The notes under the pieces were generated by a model, which had not been told where the DNA came from, ran no database searches, and saw only the letters and a list, made by a program, of their open reading frames with translations. A DNA stretch of 64,000 nt from Amorphoplanes digitatis (GTDB taxonomy: Bacteria; Actinomycetota; Actinomycetes; Mycobacteriales; Micromonosporaceae). The stretch lies in contig NZ_JACHNH010000001.1 in the NCBI RefSeq assembly GCF_014205335.1, positions 1,674,001 to 1,738,000 on the forward strand, written 5' to 3'. The first letter of the stretch is position 1; each line of letters starts with the position of its first letter. This document shows, in pieces, positions 43,889 through 52,622 of this stretch. The position numbers and the translations under genes are program-made.

Positions 43889-44015
43889 CTGATCTCCCGG
43901 CCTAGTGGCGCGCTGAGGGTCGGCAGTGGGGGTGGCTGGCGGCGTGGGCGTTGTGCCGGTTCGTCGTTGTGGGTCATCTGATCTCCCGGCCCAGCAGCGC
44001 GCTCAGCGTCGGCAG
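43884..44015. repeat. 43-bp direct duplication of the DUF5682-VWA junction
   Basis: 43884-43926 and 43973-44015 agree at 38 of 43 positions, with an offset of 89 bases. Each copy contains a stop/start overlap. Confidence 0.8.
43885..43977 (-). CDS. 30-codon ORF coupled on both sides
   Basis: The ORF starts with an ATG overlapping the DUF5682 stop (ATGA) and ends in a TGA overlapping the VWA start (ATGA). It encodes MTHNDEPAQRPRRQPPPLPT ending LSAPLGREIR, whose last residues copy the DUF5682 C-terminus LPTLSALLGREIR. It arose by duplication of the junction and may only relay ribosomes. Expression is not shown by the sequence. Confidence 0.35.
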   Translation of the reverse strand: MTHNDEPAQRPRRQPPPLPTLSAPLGREIR

Positions 44016-46439
44016 GGCGAGGGCCGCCCTCTCGTGGTCCAGCACCAGCGGCTCGGCGGCCGCCCGCCCGCCGGCGCCCGAGCCCGCGATGCGTTCGCCG
44101 ATCGCGCGTCGTTCGCCGGCGGCGAACCCGCCGAACGTGCGGCGCAGCAACGGCAGGACGTCGTCGAACGCCTCCGCCGGGATGTCGGCGACCCAGCCGT
44201 CGAGCAGGTCCAGCAGCGTGTCGTCGTGCACGAGCAGCAGACCGCCGCCGCCCAGGAAGCCCTCGACCCAGGCGGCGCCGTGCGCGGGCGGCGTGCCGAC
44301 GGTCAACGGCAGCCGCAGCCGCCGCAGCACCTCCGCGATGCCGAGGCGGCCGGCGTCGAGCAGCAGGCGGGTCAGCCGGCCGGCGAGCAGGCCGTGCAGG
44401 TCGGCGCGCTGCGAGACGGAGGACAGCGTGGTCAGCCAGCGCTCCCGCAGCTCGTCGTCGTCCAGCAGGGCGACGGCGGAATGCACGCCGTCGACGCGCT
44501 CGCGCAGCTGCTCGGCGGCCTCGTCGGAGAGCGAACCGGCGGCGGCCGGCAGCCCGGCGCAGACGCGGGCGAGCAGGCTCGCCGTCACGGTGGACAGGCC
44601 GGCGAGGTCGGTGCGGCGGACGTCGCCGTAGCGCAGGGTGCGTGCCAGCGCGGGGATCGCCGCCATCAGGTGGCCGATGTCCGAGTCGAGCGCGGCCCGG
44701 GTGTCGAGGGCGGCGAGCACGGGCGGGTACGCGCCGGCCAGGTCGGCCAGCAGGCACACCTCGACCAGCTCGGTCACGTCGGCGAGCGTGGCCGCCTTGC
44801 GGGCGGCGTCGATCACCTTGGTGGTCGCCGCGACGGCGACGGTCGTGCCCCACATGCTGCCCTCGACCAGCTGAACGGCGAACTCCGGCTGCCAGCGCAG
44901 CCGCCACTGCTCGCGGAACGTGCCGGTGCCGCGCCGGGCCGTCTCCGCCTCGCCCCACGGCACCCCGATGGCGCGCAGCCGGTGCAGCAGCCGGCTGCGG
45001 GACAGGTCGATGTCGCGGCGCAGGTCCAACTCGAGCTCGCGTTCCAGCGCCTCCGGCTTGAGCCGCACGGTGCGCTGCTGCGCCGCGAGATCCTTGGCCA
45101 GCGGCACGGCCGGCATGTCGTCGGGCACGCCGCCGAGCCGCTCGCCGACGACGAGGCGCCGGTCGATCAGCTCAAGGCGCAGCGGCTCGCCGTCGCACAT
45201 GACGGCCTCGGCCGCCTCGGTCACCTCGGCGAGCCCCGCGAGTGGCCGCCCGCGCACGACCGCGAGCGCCTCGGCGAGCCGGGTGGCCTCGATGACGTGC
45301 GCCGACGAGGTGGGCACGCCCTCGGCGCGCAGCACCCCGGCCGCGTCGACGAGCCACCGCGGCACGACGTCGTCGGTCGTCGTGAACAGGTGGTGATACC
45401 AGCCCGGCGACCGCACACCCGCGCCGTAGCCGGACTGTGCCGCCAGCCGCCCGTAGGTCCACGGCACCCAGGTGAAGGCGACCTTGGCCTTCTTCCGCCC
45501 CTTGAGCAGCGCGGCATCGTCCTTGGCGGCGACCTTGCGCGCCAGCGCGGGGACGTGCCACGCGCCGCACACGACCGCGATGTTGTCGTGGGTGCGGCGC
45601 ACCTCGCGCAGCACCGTGCGCATGTAGGCCTCGCGGACGAGGTCCTCGGGGTCCTCAGGCGACGACTCGCGGATGGCGGTCATCGCCTCGGCGATGGCCT
45701 CGAACGCGGGCAGCCCCCGGTGCTCGACGACGTCCTCCCACCAGCGCTCGGGATCGTCATATCCGGCGGCAGCGGCGAGCTCCCCGATCGGATCGACCGG
45801 CCGCACCCGCACCGGCGCCGTGACACCCCCGTCCTCACCGGGTTCCGTCGGCCCGGGAGTCACCCGCCCCGGCCCACCGCCGCCCTCCGAGACGTCCAAC
45901 TCGCCCGGACCCGCGCTGCCCAGGTCGCCCGTCACGGCCGGACCGGGGCCGCTCTGGGCAGGTGCGGCGGGGTCGGCGGCAGGGTGCGTGTTCAGGTCGG
46001 CTGGGTGTGTGTTGGTGGGCGGGTGCGGCGTGTGGGTGTCGATCGGGCCCGTGTCGGCGGGTGGGGGCGACGGTGTGGCGGGGCGCGGGCCGGCGGTCGG
46101 TGGGGTGTCCTGGGTGCGGTCGTCGGTGAGGCGGTAGGAGTAGGGGAGGTCGAAGAAGCGGACCGGCACCCTGTGCTCCACCGCCCAGCGGATTGCCTGC
46201 CACTCCGGTGAGAAGACCGCGAACGGCCAGAAGGCCGCGCGGGCGGGGTCGTCCGCCGCGTAGCCCAGCAGCGCCACCGGCGGTTCCAGGCCGGTGTCCG
46301 CCGCCCAGCGGACCAGGTCGTCGGCCTCCGGCGGGCCCTCGATCAGCACCATTGCGGGGCGCTGGCGATTCAGCTCCTGGACGACCGCGCGGGCCGAGCC
46401 GGGTCCGTGGTGGCGGATGCCGTAGAACTGCTCAGGCAT
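43974..46439 (-). CDS. DUF5682 family protein
   Basis: A protein of about 821 residues. The N-terminus MPEQFYGIRHHGPGSARA, RPAMVLIEGPPEADDL and VCGAWHVPALARKVA are DUF5682 hallmarks; related to E. coli YehM. There is a Pro/Thr-rich low-complexity insertion of about 100 residues (roughly 45800-46130 on the DNA) not seen in compact relatives. It overlaps the MoxR stop by eight bases, so both are coupled. The family function is unknown. Confidence 0.75.
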   Translation of the reverse strand: MPEQFYGIRHHGPGSARAVVQELNRQRPAMVLIEGPPEADDLVRWAADTGLEPPVALLGYAADDPARAAFWPFAVFSPEWQAIRWAVEHRVPVRFFDLPYSYRLTDDRTQDTPPTAGPRPATPSPPPADTGPIDTHTPHPPTNTHPADLNTHPAADPAAPAQSGPGPAVTGDLGSAGPGELDVSEGGGGPGRVTPGPTEPGEDGGVTAPVRVRPVDPIGELAAAAGYDDPERWWEDVVEHRGLPAFEAIAEAMTAIRESSPEDPEDLVREAYMRTVLREVRRTHDNIAVVCGAWHVPALARKVAAKDDAALLKGRKKAKVAFTWVPWTYGRLAAQSGYGAGVRSPGWYHHLFTTTDDVVPRWLVDAAGVLRAEGVPTSSAHVIEATRLAEALAVVRGRPLAGLAEVTEAAEAVMCDGEPLRLELIDRRLVVGERLGGVPDDMPAVPLAKDLAAQQRTVRLKPEALERELELDLRRDIDLSRSRLLHRLRAIGVPWGEAETARRGTGTFREQWRLRWQPEFAVQLVEGSMWGTTVAVAATTKVIDAARKAATLADVTELVEVCLLADLAGAYPPVLAALDTRAALDSDIGHLMAAIPALARTLRYGDVRRTDLAGLSTVTASLLARVCAGLPAAAGSLSDEAAEQLRERVDGVHSAVALLDDDELRERWLTTLSSVSQRADLHGLLAGRLTRLLLDAGRLGIAEVLRRLRLPLTVGTPPAHGAAWVEGFLGGGGLLLVHDDTLLDLLDGWVADIPAEAFDDVLPLLRRTFGGFAAGERRAIGERIAGSGAGGRAAAEPLVLDHERAALALPTLSALLGREIR

Positions 46440-47493
46440 CGCGGGCGGCACGGTAGAAGTCGCGCCAGTCGGTGCGTTCGCGGACGACCGTCTCGAGGTA
46501 TTCGCGCCAGACCACGCCGTCCGAGGCCGGGTCCTTGACCACGGCGCCGACGATGCCGGCGGCCACATCGGACGGGTGCAGGGTGCCGTCGCCGAAGTGT
46601 GCGGCAAGGGCCATGCCGTTGGTGATCACCGAGATCGCCTCGGCGGGGGAGAGCGTGCCGGTCGGCGACTTCAGCTTGGTGCGGCCGTCCTCGGTCAGGC
46701 CGGTGCGCAGCTCGCGGAAGATGGTCACCACCCGGCGGATCTCGTCGAGGGCGGCCGGCACCTCGGGCAGGTCGAGCGACTTGCCGAGCTGGGCCACCCG
46801 GCGGGACACGATCTCCACCTCGTCGTCGGCCGAGGCCGGGACCGGGAGGACCACCGTGTTGAACCGGCGGCGCAGCGCGCTGGAGAGCTCGTTGACGCCG
46901 CGGTCGCGGTCGTTGGCGGTGGCGATCAGGTTGAAGCCGCGCTGGGCCTGCACCTCCGTGTTGAGCTCCGGCACCGGCAGGGTCTTCTCCGAGAGCACGG
47001 TGATCAGCGCGTCCTGCACGTCGGACGGGACGCGGGTCAGCTCCTCCATCCGGGCGATCGCGCCGGTCCGCATGGCGCGCATGATCGGGCTGGGCACCAG
47101 GGCCGCCTCGGACGGGCCGTCCGCGAGCAGGCGGGCGTAGTTCCACCCGTAGCGGATCGCCTCCTCTGCCGTGCCGGCGGTGCCCTGCACCAGCAGGGTC
47201 GAGTCGCCCGAGATCGCGGCCGCGAGGTGCTCGGAGACCCAGGTCTTGGCCGTGCCGGGCACGCCGAGCAGGAGCAGCGCCCGGTCGGTGACCAACGTGG
47301 ACACCGCGACCTCCATGAGCCGCCGAGGGCCGACATACTTCGGGGTGATCTTGGCGCCGTCGCCCAGGAGGTAGGTCACCACCGCGTGCGGGGACAGCCG
47401 CCAGCCCGGCGGTCGCGGCCGGTCGTCGGTCGCGGCGAGCAGCGCGAGCTCCTCGGCATACTGATCCTCGGCGTGCGGTCGCAGTGCGGTCAC
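46432..47493 (-). CDS. MoxR-family AAA+ ATPase of the cassette
   Basis: A 353-residue ATPase: Walker A GVPGTAKTW, Walker B region ARMEELTRVPSDVQDAL, sensor IATANDRDRGVNE and arginine finger SSALRRRFNTV. GTG 47493 has AGGAG with a five-base spacer; the open frame extends to 47514 without one. It follows the SWIM-DUF5691 gene by 90 bases on the same strand. Partner of VWA proteins in many systems; the substrate is unknown. Confidence 0.85.
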   Translation of the reverse strand: MTALRPHAEDQYAEELALLAATDDRPRPPGWRLSPHAVVTYLLGDGAKITPKYVGPRRLMEVAVSTLVTDRALLLLGVPGTAKTWVSEHLAAAISGDSTLLVQGTAGTAEEAIRYGWNYARLLADGPSEAALVPSPIMRAMRTGAIARMEELTRVPSDVQDALITVLSEKTLPVPELNTEVQAQRGFNLIATANDRDRGVNELSSALRRRFNTVVLPVPASADDEVEIVSRRVAQLGKSLDLPEVPAALDEIRRVVTIFRELRTGLTEDGRTKLKSPTGTLSPAEAISVITNGMALAAHFGDGTLHPSDVAAGIVGAVVKDPASDGVVWREYLETVVRERTDWRDFYRAARDA

Positions 47494-47583
47494 TCGAACT
47501 CCTGTCTGTCCCACGGCCCGGCTGCCCGGCCCGCCGGCGCTGCTATGACTGGCACGTTACTAAGCACCTCCGACAAGAACCGG

Positions 47584-50487
47584 TCAGGTGCGCGAGCCGG
47601 GCTCCACCTCGGATTCCGGCGGCCGCAGCTCCCGGAGCATCTCGTGGCGGAAGGCGAGGATCCGGGCCAGCTCGGCGACCGGCCGCACCCGGGACGGGTC
47701 GGCCGGCTGCTGATCGAGCTGCTCGGCCAGCCGGGCGACCTGCGCCGCGTAGCCGGGCGGCATCGCCATCGCCGCGGCCCGGCACAGCTCGGCGAGCTGC
47801 CAGCTGTGCTTGTCCGCACGCACCCGGTGCGCGATGGTCTCCACCACCGCGACGGCGAGCTCGTCCGGCCAGGCGCCCGGGTGCACGGCAAGCAGCCGGT
47901 GCGCGAGATGGTCCTCGCGTCGCAGGAAGTCGGCGGCGATGCGGGCCAGGTCGGCCGGCGGCAGCAGCAGGTGCAGGTCCCATCGGACGGCCTCGCGCAG
48001 CCCGGTCGCGCTTCCCCGGGTGTCGTTGTCGACGAGCGCGGCCGCCCAGGCGGAGTCGGCCTGCATGATCGCCGCCTTGGCCCAGCCGTGCAGCAGCGGC
48101 GTCTCCCAGTCGTGCCCGCGGGCCAGGTCGACGACCGCGGCCGGGGAGCGCCCGAATGCGTCGGTCCAGATGGTCAGGGGCGTGCCGGCGACGACCTCCT
48201 CGAGCAGCCAGGCCTGCACCCCGGTGCCGTGCGCGGGCTGTGCGCCGACGCCGTCGCGCCGCAGCTCGGTCGTCAGCTCAGCGGGCGGGCCGACGACGAG
48301 CCGGTCGCGCCCGAGTGTGCGGCGCTCGAGGCGCACCGCCGCCGTCGCCCGGGTGGTCATCCGCCGGCCGAGCGACGATCCCGGCAGCCGCCGCAGCAGG
48401 TCGAGGGCGGCCTCGCGGACACCCTTGCGCCGGTCGTCGAGTGCACGGTCGAGGAAGGCGTCGTCGGCGAGGGACAGCCCGGTGCCGATCGCGTCGACGA
48501 ACCGAGTGCGGTCCTCGGGCGTCTCGGTCTGCCAGGTGCTCTCCAGCAGGGCGAGCGCGGCGGCCGGGTCGGTGCCGCGCAGCCGGGTGAGGTGGGCCAG
48601 GCGTTCGCCGCCGGTGCCGGTCTCCCACACCTGCGGATCCGACGGCGTGGCGGCGCCGGGCGCCTCGTCGCGCAGCCAGCGCCAGTCGGCGCGCATCGCG
48701 GCGAGCCAGTCGCCGCGCCGGCCGGCGACGCGGCCGATCGCGGGCCGGACGGCGCCGTTGCGGCGGCCGGCGTCGAGCAGCGCGGGCAGCGACTCGGGCG
48801 GGACGAACCCGCCGTGCCGGGCGGCCGCGGTCAGCCACTGTGCGAGCAGCTCCTGCGCCTGCTGGGCGCCGCCGGGCGCGCCGCCGTCGGTCAGCAACCG
48901 CCGAAGCCGGGCCCCGGCCGCGGCGGGCAGCGGCGGGCCGGTCTCGGCGGGCGCGGACGGGACCGGCGCGTGGCCGGACGACGGCGTGACGCCCGCCCGC
49001 CGATAGGTCAGCGCGGTCGCGGCCGCCTCCAACAGATCGGCGGCCGGAGCACCGGCCGGTGCCAGGCTCAGGACCCGGTCGCCGACGTGCAACCCCGGTG
49101 ATGTCCACGGCCGCCGGGCGGTGCCGACGAGGGCCGCCGCCAGCAGGTCGGCCGGCAGCTCCGGCCCGCGCCCGCCCCCGCCGCCGGGCGCCGGCGGTGG
49201 CGCCGGCACATAGTTGCCGTCGACCCACGCGGCCAGCGGCCGCAGCCCCGACGGCGACCACTCGCCCGCGACGGTCGCGGGCGACCCGCCGGCGGCGGCC
49301 AGCAGCCACCATGGCTCGCGGTGCCCCGGCGCCAGCGGCAGGGACTCCCCGGCGGCGTCGACGAGGAACCCGTCGGCGCCCGGCACCACGTCCGCCAGCA
49401 GCACCGGCGCGTCGTGACGCCAGGGCTCGGCGGCCAGCGTCGACGACCAGCCGGCCAGCGCCGCCCGCAGGCCGGCGGCCGGTGCCGGTGCGGTCAGCGG
49501 CCGGGGCGTGCCGAACTGCTCCTTCACCAGCGCCCGCAGCGGCGCGGCGCCGGGGTAGAAGCAGAGCGCCGCCTCGATCGCCGTGCCCGGCACCACCTCG
49601 GCCGCCGGCGACTGCCCGGGCGCCGCGAACGACAGCAGCAGCGCGAACCGTCCACTGCCGACGCCGAGCAGCCAGGTCCGCCGGGTCGTGATGGCGCCCT
49701 CCTCGCTGTCGATCTGCCCCAGCACCTGCCACAGGTCCCGGACCTCGGCGGTGGCGAGCACGTCCTGGTTGGCCACCGGGAACCCGATCCGGGACCGGAC
49801 CGTGGCGGCCAGCGCCGGCGGCAGCGCGCCGAGCCGCTCATGACCCGCGACCAGCAGCCGGAGCAGCGCGAGCTCGCCGAGCAGCCGGTCGGCCCAGTGC
49901 GGCCCGATGCCCGCGACCCCGCCCAGCCGGCGCACCGCGGAGGCGGCGGCGGGCGCCTGCGCGTCGACGAGACGGGCGGCCATCGCCTCGTAGGGCCGGC
50001 GCCCCGCCTGCTCCGCGCCGGCCAGGCCCTGCTGCACCTGGTCGTCGAGCCACCGCCGCAGCTCGGCCATGCCGGCCGCGACCCGGTCCGCCCGCTGCCG
50101 GGCGCGTTTCTCGGCGGCGGCCGGGTCCACCGTCCCGGCGCCCCGGGCCGGCGCCGCCGTCGCGCGGGCCGCGCGGGCCGCCTGCCACTCGCCGGCGAAC
50201 GCGGGCGCTGGCGCCTCGACCGGGCCGCCGCCGGCCCAGTAGAGCAGCAGGCCGAGCGCGTGCTTGCAGGGGAACTTCCGGCTCGGGCACGAGCATCGGT
50301 AAGCCGGCCCGGCCAGGTCGACGCAGACCTGGTACGGCTTCTGCCCGCTGCCCTTGCAGAGACCCCACAGGACCTCATCGAGCAGGCCGGCCTCCAGCCA
50401 CTGATTGACGCCGCGGGCACCCTTCAGCGAACTCGCGTCGGGGGCCAGGGCGTCGATCTGTGCGGTGGACCATAGTTCAACGGGCAC
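47584..50487 (-). CDS. SWIM zinc-finger protein fused to a DUF5691-like domain
   Basis: A protein of about 967 residues. The first part holds a SWIM finger CSCPSRKFPCKHALGLLL near residue 64-82, a metal- and nucleic-acid- or protein-binding module. It is followed by a linker (PAPPPAPGGGGGRGP) and a C-terminal half that begins ELPADLLAAALVGTARRPW, matching DUF5691 proteins normally encoded separately. The fusion is continuous in frame. GTG 50487 is chosen because it begins VPVELWSTAQIDALAPD. The gene leads the cassette with MoxR, DUF5682 and VWA. Confidence 0.75.
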   Translation of the reverse strand: MPVELWSTAQIDALAPDASSLKGARGVNQWLEAGLLDEVLWGLCKGSGQKPYQVCVDLAGPAYRCSCPSRKFPCKHALGLLLYWAGGGPVEAPAPAFAGEWQAARAARATAAPARGAGTVDPAAAEKRARQRADRVAAGMAELRRWLDDQVQQGLAGAEQAGRRPYEAMAARLVDAQAPAAASAVRRLGGVAGIGPHWADRLLGELALLRLLVAGHERLGALPPALAATVRSRIGFPVANQDVLATAEVRDLWQVLGQIDSEEGAITTRRTWLLGVGSGRFALLLSFAAPGQSPAAEVVPGTAIEAALCFYPGAAPLRALVKEQFGTPRPLTAPAPAAGLRAALAGWSSTLAAEPWRHDAPVLLADVVPGADGFLVDAAGESLPLAPGHREPWWLLAAAGGSPATVAGEWSPSGLRPLAAWVDGNYVPAPPPAPGGGGGRGPELPADLLAAALVGTARRPWTSPGLHVGDRVLSLAPAGAPAADLLEAAATALTYRRAGVTPSSGHAPVPSAPAETGPPLPAAAGARLRRLLTDGGAPGGAQQAQELLAQWLTAAARHGGFVPPESLPALLDAGRRNGAVRPAIGRVAGRRGDWLAAMRADWRWLRDEAPGAATPSDPQVWETGTGGERLAHLTRLRGTDPAAALALLESTWQTETPEDRTRFVDAIGTGLSLADDAFLDRALDDRRKGVREAALDLLRRLPGSSLGRRMTTRATAAVRLERRTLGRDRLVVGPPAELTTELRRDGVGAQPAHGTGVQAWLLEEVVAGTPLTIWTDAFGRSPAAVVDLARGHDWETPLLHGWAKAAIMQADSAWAAALVDNDTRGSATGLREAVRWDLHLLLPPADLARIAADFLRREDHLAHRLLAVHPGAWPDELAVAVVETIAHRVRADKHSWQLAELCRAAAMAMPPGYAAQVARLAEQLDQQPADPSRVRPVAELARILAFRHEMLRELRPPESEVEPGSRT

Positions 50488-50548
50488 CGGAGCACTGTAG
50501 AAGCCGGGTACGACGTTCCGCGCCCGCGAGCGGCGGGAGAATGCGTAC

Positions 50549-51193
50549 ATGAAGGTCATCATCTTCGGTGCGACCGGCATGGTCGGCCAGGGCGCCCTGC
50601 GTGAGAGCCTGCTCGCGGACGATGTCGAGCAGGTGCTCACCGTGGTGCGCCGGCCGGCCGGGGTGCGGCATCCCAAACTCCGGGAACTCGTCTGGGCGGA
50701 CTTCGCCGACCTCGGCGGCATCGAGGACGAGCTGCGCGGCTACGACGCCTGCTTCTACTGCCTCGGCGTCTCGTCGGTCGGGCTCAGCGAGGCGGAGTAC
50801 ACCCGCATCTCGTACGACTTCCCGGTCGCGGCCGCGCACCTGCTCGCCCGGCTCAACCCCGAGATGACCTTTCTCTACGTGTCAGGCGCCGGCACGAATC
50901 CCGACGGCCGCGCCATGTGGGCCCGGGTCAAGGGCCGCACCGAGCTCGAGATCATCAAGACCTTCCCGAACGGGTACGCGTTCCGCCCGGCCTTCATCCA
51001 GCCGACGCAGGGCGCCACCTCGAAGACGGGCCTCTACCGGGCCCTGTACACGCTCACCGCTCCGCTGCTGCCGCTGCTCGGGCGCGTGGCGCCGAGGTAC
51101 GTGACCAGCACCGACCGGCTCGGCCGGGCCATGCTGCGGGCGGCCCGCACCGGCTTCCCCACGCACGTCGTGGAGAACGCGGACCTGCGCTGA
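50549..51193 (+). CDS. NAD(P)-binding epimerase/dehydratase-like protein
   Basis: A 214-residue Rossmann-fold protein: GATGMVGQGALRES at the N-terminus binds NAD(P), with YDACFYCLGVSSVGLSEAEY in the middle. It lacks the YxxxK of classic SDRs; it resembles atypical NAD-dependent epimerases. GGGAG precedes the ATG. Its last third is overlapped on the other strand by the extended EamA frame. Confidence 0.8.
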   Translation: MKVIIFGATGMVGQGALRESLLADDVEQVLTVVRRPAGVRHPKLRELVWADFADLGGIEDELRGYDACFYCLGVSSVGLSEAEYTRISYDFPVAAAHLLARLNPEMTFLYVSGAGTNPDGRAMWARVKGRTELEIIKTFPNGYAFRPAFIQPTQGATSKTGLYRALYTLTAPLLPLLGRVAPRYVTSTDRLGRAMLRAARTGFPTHVVENADLR

Positions 51194-52027
51194 CGCACCG
51201 TAGAGGACCGCGCCGAAGGCGACCATCATCCCCAGCAGCTGCGCGGGCGTGAGCACCTGGCCGAGCACCGCCCAGCCGACCGCGGTCGCCACCAGCGGCG
51301 AGAGTAACCCGAGCAGGGAGATCCGGGCGGCCGGCAACCGCTCGAGACCCCAGAACCAGATCATGTACGCCGCCGCGGTGCCGACCAGCGACAGGTACGC
51401 GTACCCGGCGAGGTTCGCGGAGGTGAGCGTGGCCGGCAGCCCCTCGACGGCGACCGCAACCGGTGCGAGCAGCAGCCCGCCGGCGGTCAGCTGCCAGCCG
51501 GTCGTGGTCAGCAGCGAGGTCTTGTCGGGCCGGCCCCAGCGCTTGGTCAGCACCAGCCCGAGCGACATCGACGCGGTGCCGCCCAGCCCGGCGAGCAGCC
51601 CGACGGGATCGAGCCCCACGACGGCCGTCAGCACCGTCGCCGCGACCCCGCCCGCGCCGGCGACAGCCGCGACGACGGTACGCAGCGCGACCCGCTCGGT
51701 CAGCAGCAGCGCGGTCAGCCCGGCGACGAACAGGGGCGCGGCGGCGCCGAGCACGGCGGCCATCCCGCCGGGGAGCCGGTAGGCGCTGACGAACAGCAGC
51801 GCGAAGAACACCCCGATGTTGAGCGTGCCCAGCACCGCGGACCGCCACCACCACACGCCGTGCGGCAGCCGCCGGGCGAGCGCGATCAGCAGGAGCCCGG
51901 CCGGCAGCGCCCGCAGGGTGCCGGCGAGCAGCGGACGGTCGGGCGGCAGGAACTCGGTCGTCACCGCGTACGTGGTGCCCCAGGCGACGGGAGTGAGGGC
52001 GGTGACCAGCAGGACCGGCGGGCGCAT
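50882..52027 (-). CDS. EamA-family drug/metabolite transporter with an antisense run-on tail
   Basis: The first 280 residues are a ten-helix EamA permease (TALTPVAWGTTYAVTTEFLP, GGMAAVLGAAAPLFVAGL, GTAAAYMIWFWGLERLP). The normal end is near VAFGAVLYGAS, but there is no stop, and the frame continues about 104 codons into Arg/Gly/Pro-rich residues antisense to the epimerase-like gene. The start at ATG 52027 has AAGGGAG with a five-base spacer. It is divergent from a MarR regulator that likely controls it. The tail is probably non-functional or the gene is disrupted at its 3' end. Confidence 0.75.
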   Translation of the reverse strand: MRPPVLLVTALTPVAWGTTYAVTTEFLPPDRPLLAGTLRALPAGLLLIALARRLPHGVWWWRSAVLGTLNIGVFFALLFVSAYRLPGGMAAVLGAAAPLFVAGLTALLLTERVALRTVVAAVAGAGGVAATVLTAVVGLDPVGLLAGLGGTASMSLGLVLTKRWGRPDKTSLLTTTGWQLTAGGLLLAPVAVAVEGLPATLTSANLAGYAYLSLVGTAAAYMIWFWGLERLPAARISLLGLLSPLVATAVGWAVLGQVLTPAQLLGMMVAFGAVLYGASAQVRVLHDVRGEAGAGRPQHGPAEPVGAGHVPRRHAPEQRQQRSGERVQGPVEARLRGGALRRLDEGRAERVPVREGLDDLELGAALDPGPHGAAVGIRAGA

Positions 52028-52050
52028 CCCAACTCCCTTGACGTAAAGTA

Positions 52051-52108
52051 TCTCGACATCAAGAGACTCTCTCTGGACCATCTTCTTGTCAAGATGCTCG
52101 ACATCGAG
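52051..52108. promoter_or_regulatory. Three palindromes between the EamA and MarR genes
   Basis: TCTCGACATCAAGAGA (52051-52066, near-palindrome), TCTTGTCAAGA (52084-52094, perfect) and CTCGACATCGAG (52097-52108, perfect) fill the gap between the divergent genes. They resemble MarR-family sites with TCTTGA/TCAAGA arms, so the regulator probably controls both genes. Confidence 0.6.
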
Positions 52109-52119
52109 ACAATGGAGAC

Positions 52120-52620
52120 GTGGCACACCTCGACCGCGTAGACCGCATCACCGAGCAGTGGCGCGGCGAGCGCCCGGAGCTCGACACGACGGCGATGGCC
52201 GTCTTCGGCCGGATCTTCCGGCTGTCCCGGATCGCCGGCGACGAGATGGAGCGCGTCTACGCCGGCTACGGCATCGGCCGCCCCGAGTTCGACGTGCTGG
52301 CGACCCTGCGCCGGGCGGGTGAGCCGTTCCAGCTCTCGCCGGGCGCGCTCGCCGCGTCGATGATGGCCAGCACGGGCGGCACCACCGCCCGGCTCGACCG
52401 GCTGGAGCGGGCGGGGCTGGCCAGCCGCTCCCCGTCGCCGACCGACCGCCGCGGCGTGCAGGTCCGGCTCACGCCGAAGGGGCGCGAGGTCGTCGACCGG
52501 GCGGTCGCCGCGGGCCTGGCCGAGCAGCAGCGCCTGCTGTCACACCTGTCACCGGCGACCCAGCGGCAACTCGCGGACCTGCTACGGGAGGCGCTCGCCC
52601 CGCTCGAGAAAACCCCCTGA
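52120..52620 (+). CDS. MarR-family transcriptional regulator
   Basis: A 166-residue winged-helix repressor: FDVLATLRRAGEPFQLSPGA, then LAASMMASTGGTTARLDRLE as recognition helix and SPTDRRGVQVRLTPKG as the wing. It is divergent from the EamA transporter with three palindromes between. GTG 52120 is used; no Shine-Dalgarno at proper distance is seen, only GGAG two bases away. The ligand is unknown. Confidence 0.88.
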   Translation: MAHLDRVDRITEQWRGERPELDTTAMAVFGRIFRLSRIAGDEMERVYAGYGIGRPEFDVLATLRRAGEPFQLSPGALAASMMASTGGTTARLDRLERAGLASRSPSPTDRRGVQVRLTPKGREVVDRAVAAGLAEQQRLLSHLSPATQRQLADLLREALAPLEKTP

Positions 52621-52622
52621 GG

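Noticed and set aside
42716-50487. RavA-ViaA operon
   Set aside because: The MoxR and VWA proteins come with DUF5682 and SWIM partners instead of the two-gene RavA-ViaA pair, and the sequences lack RavA's LARA-type arm as far as I can judge.
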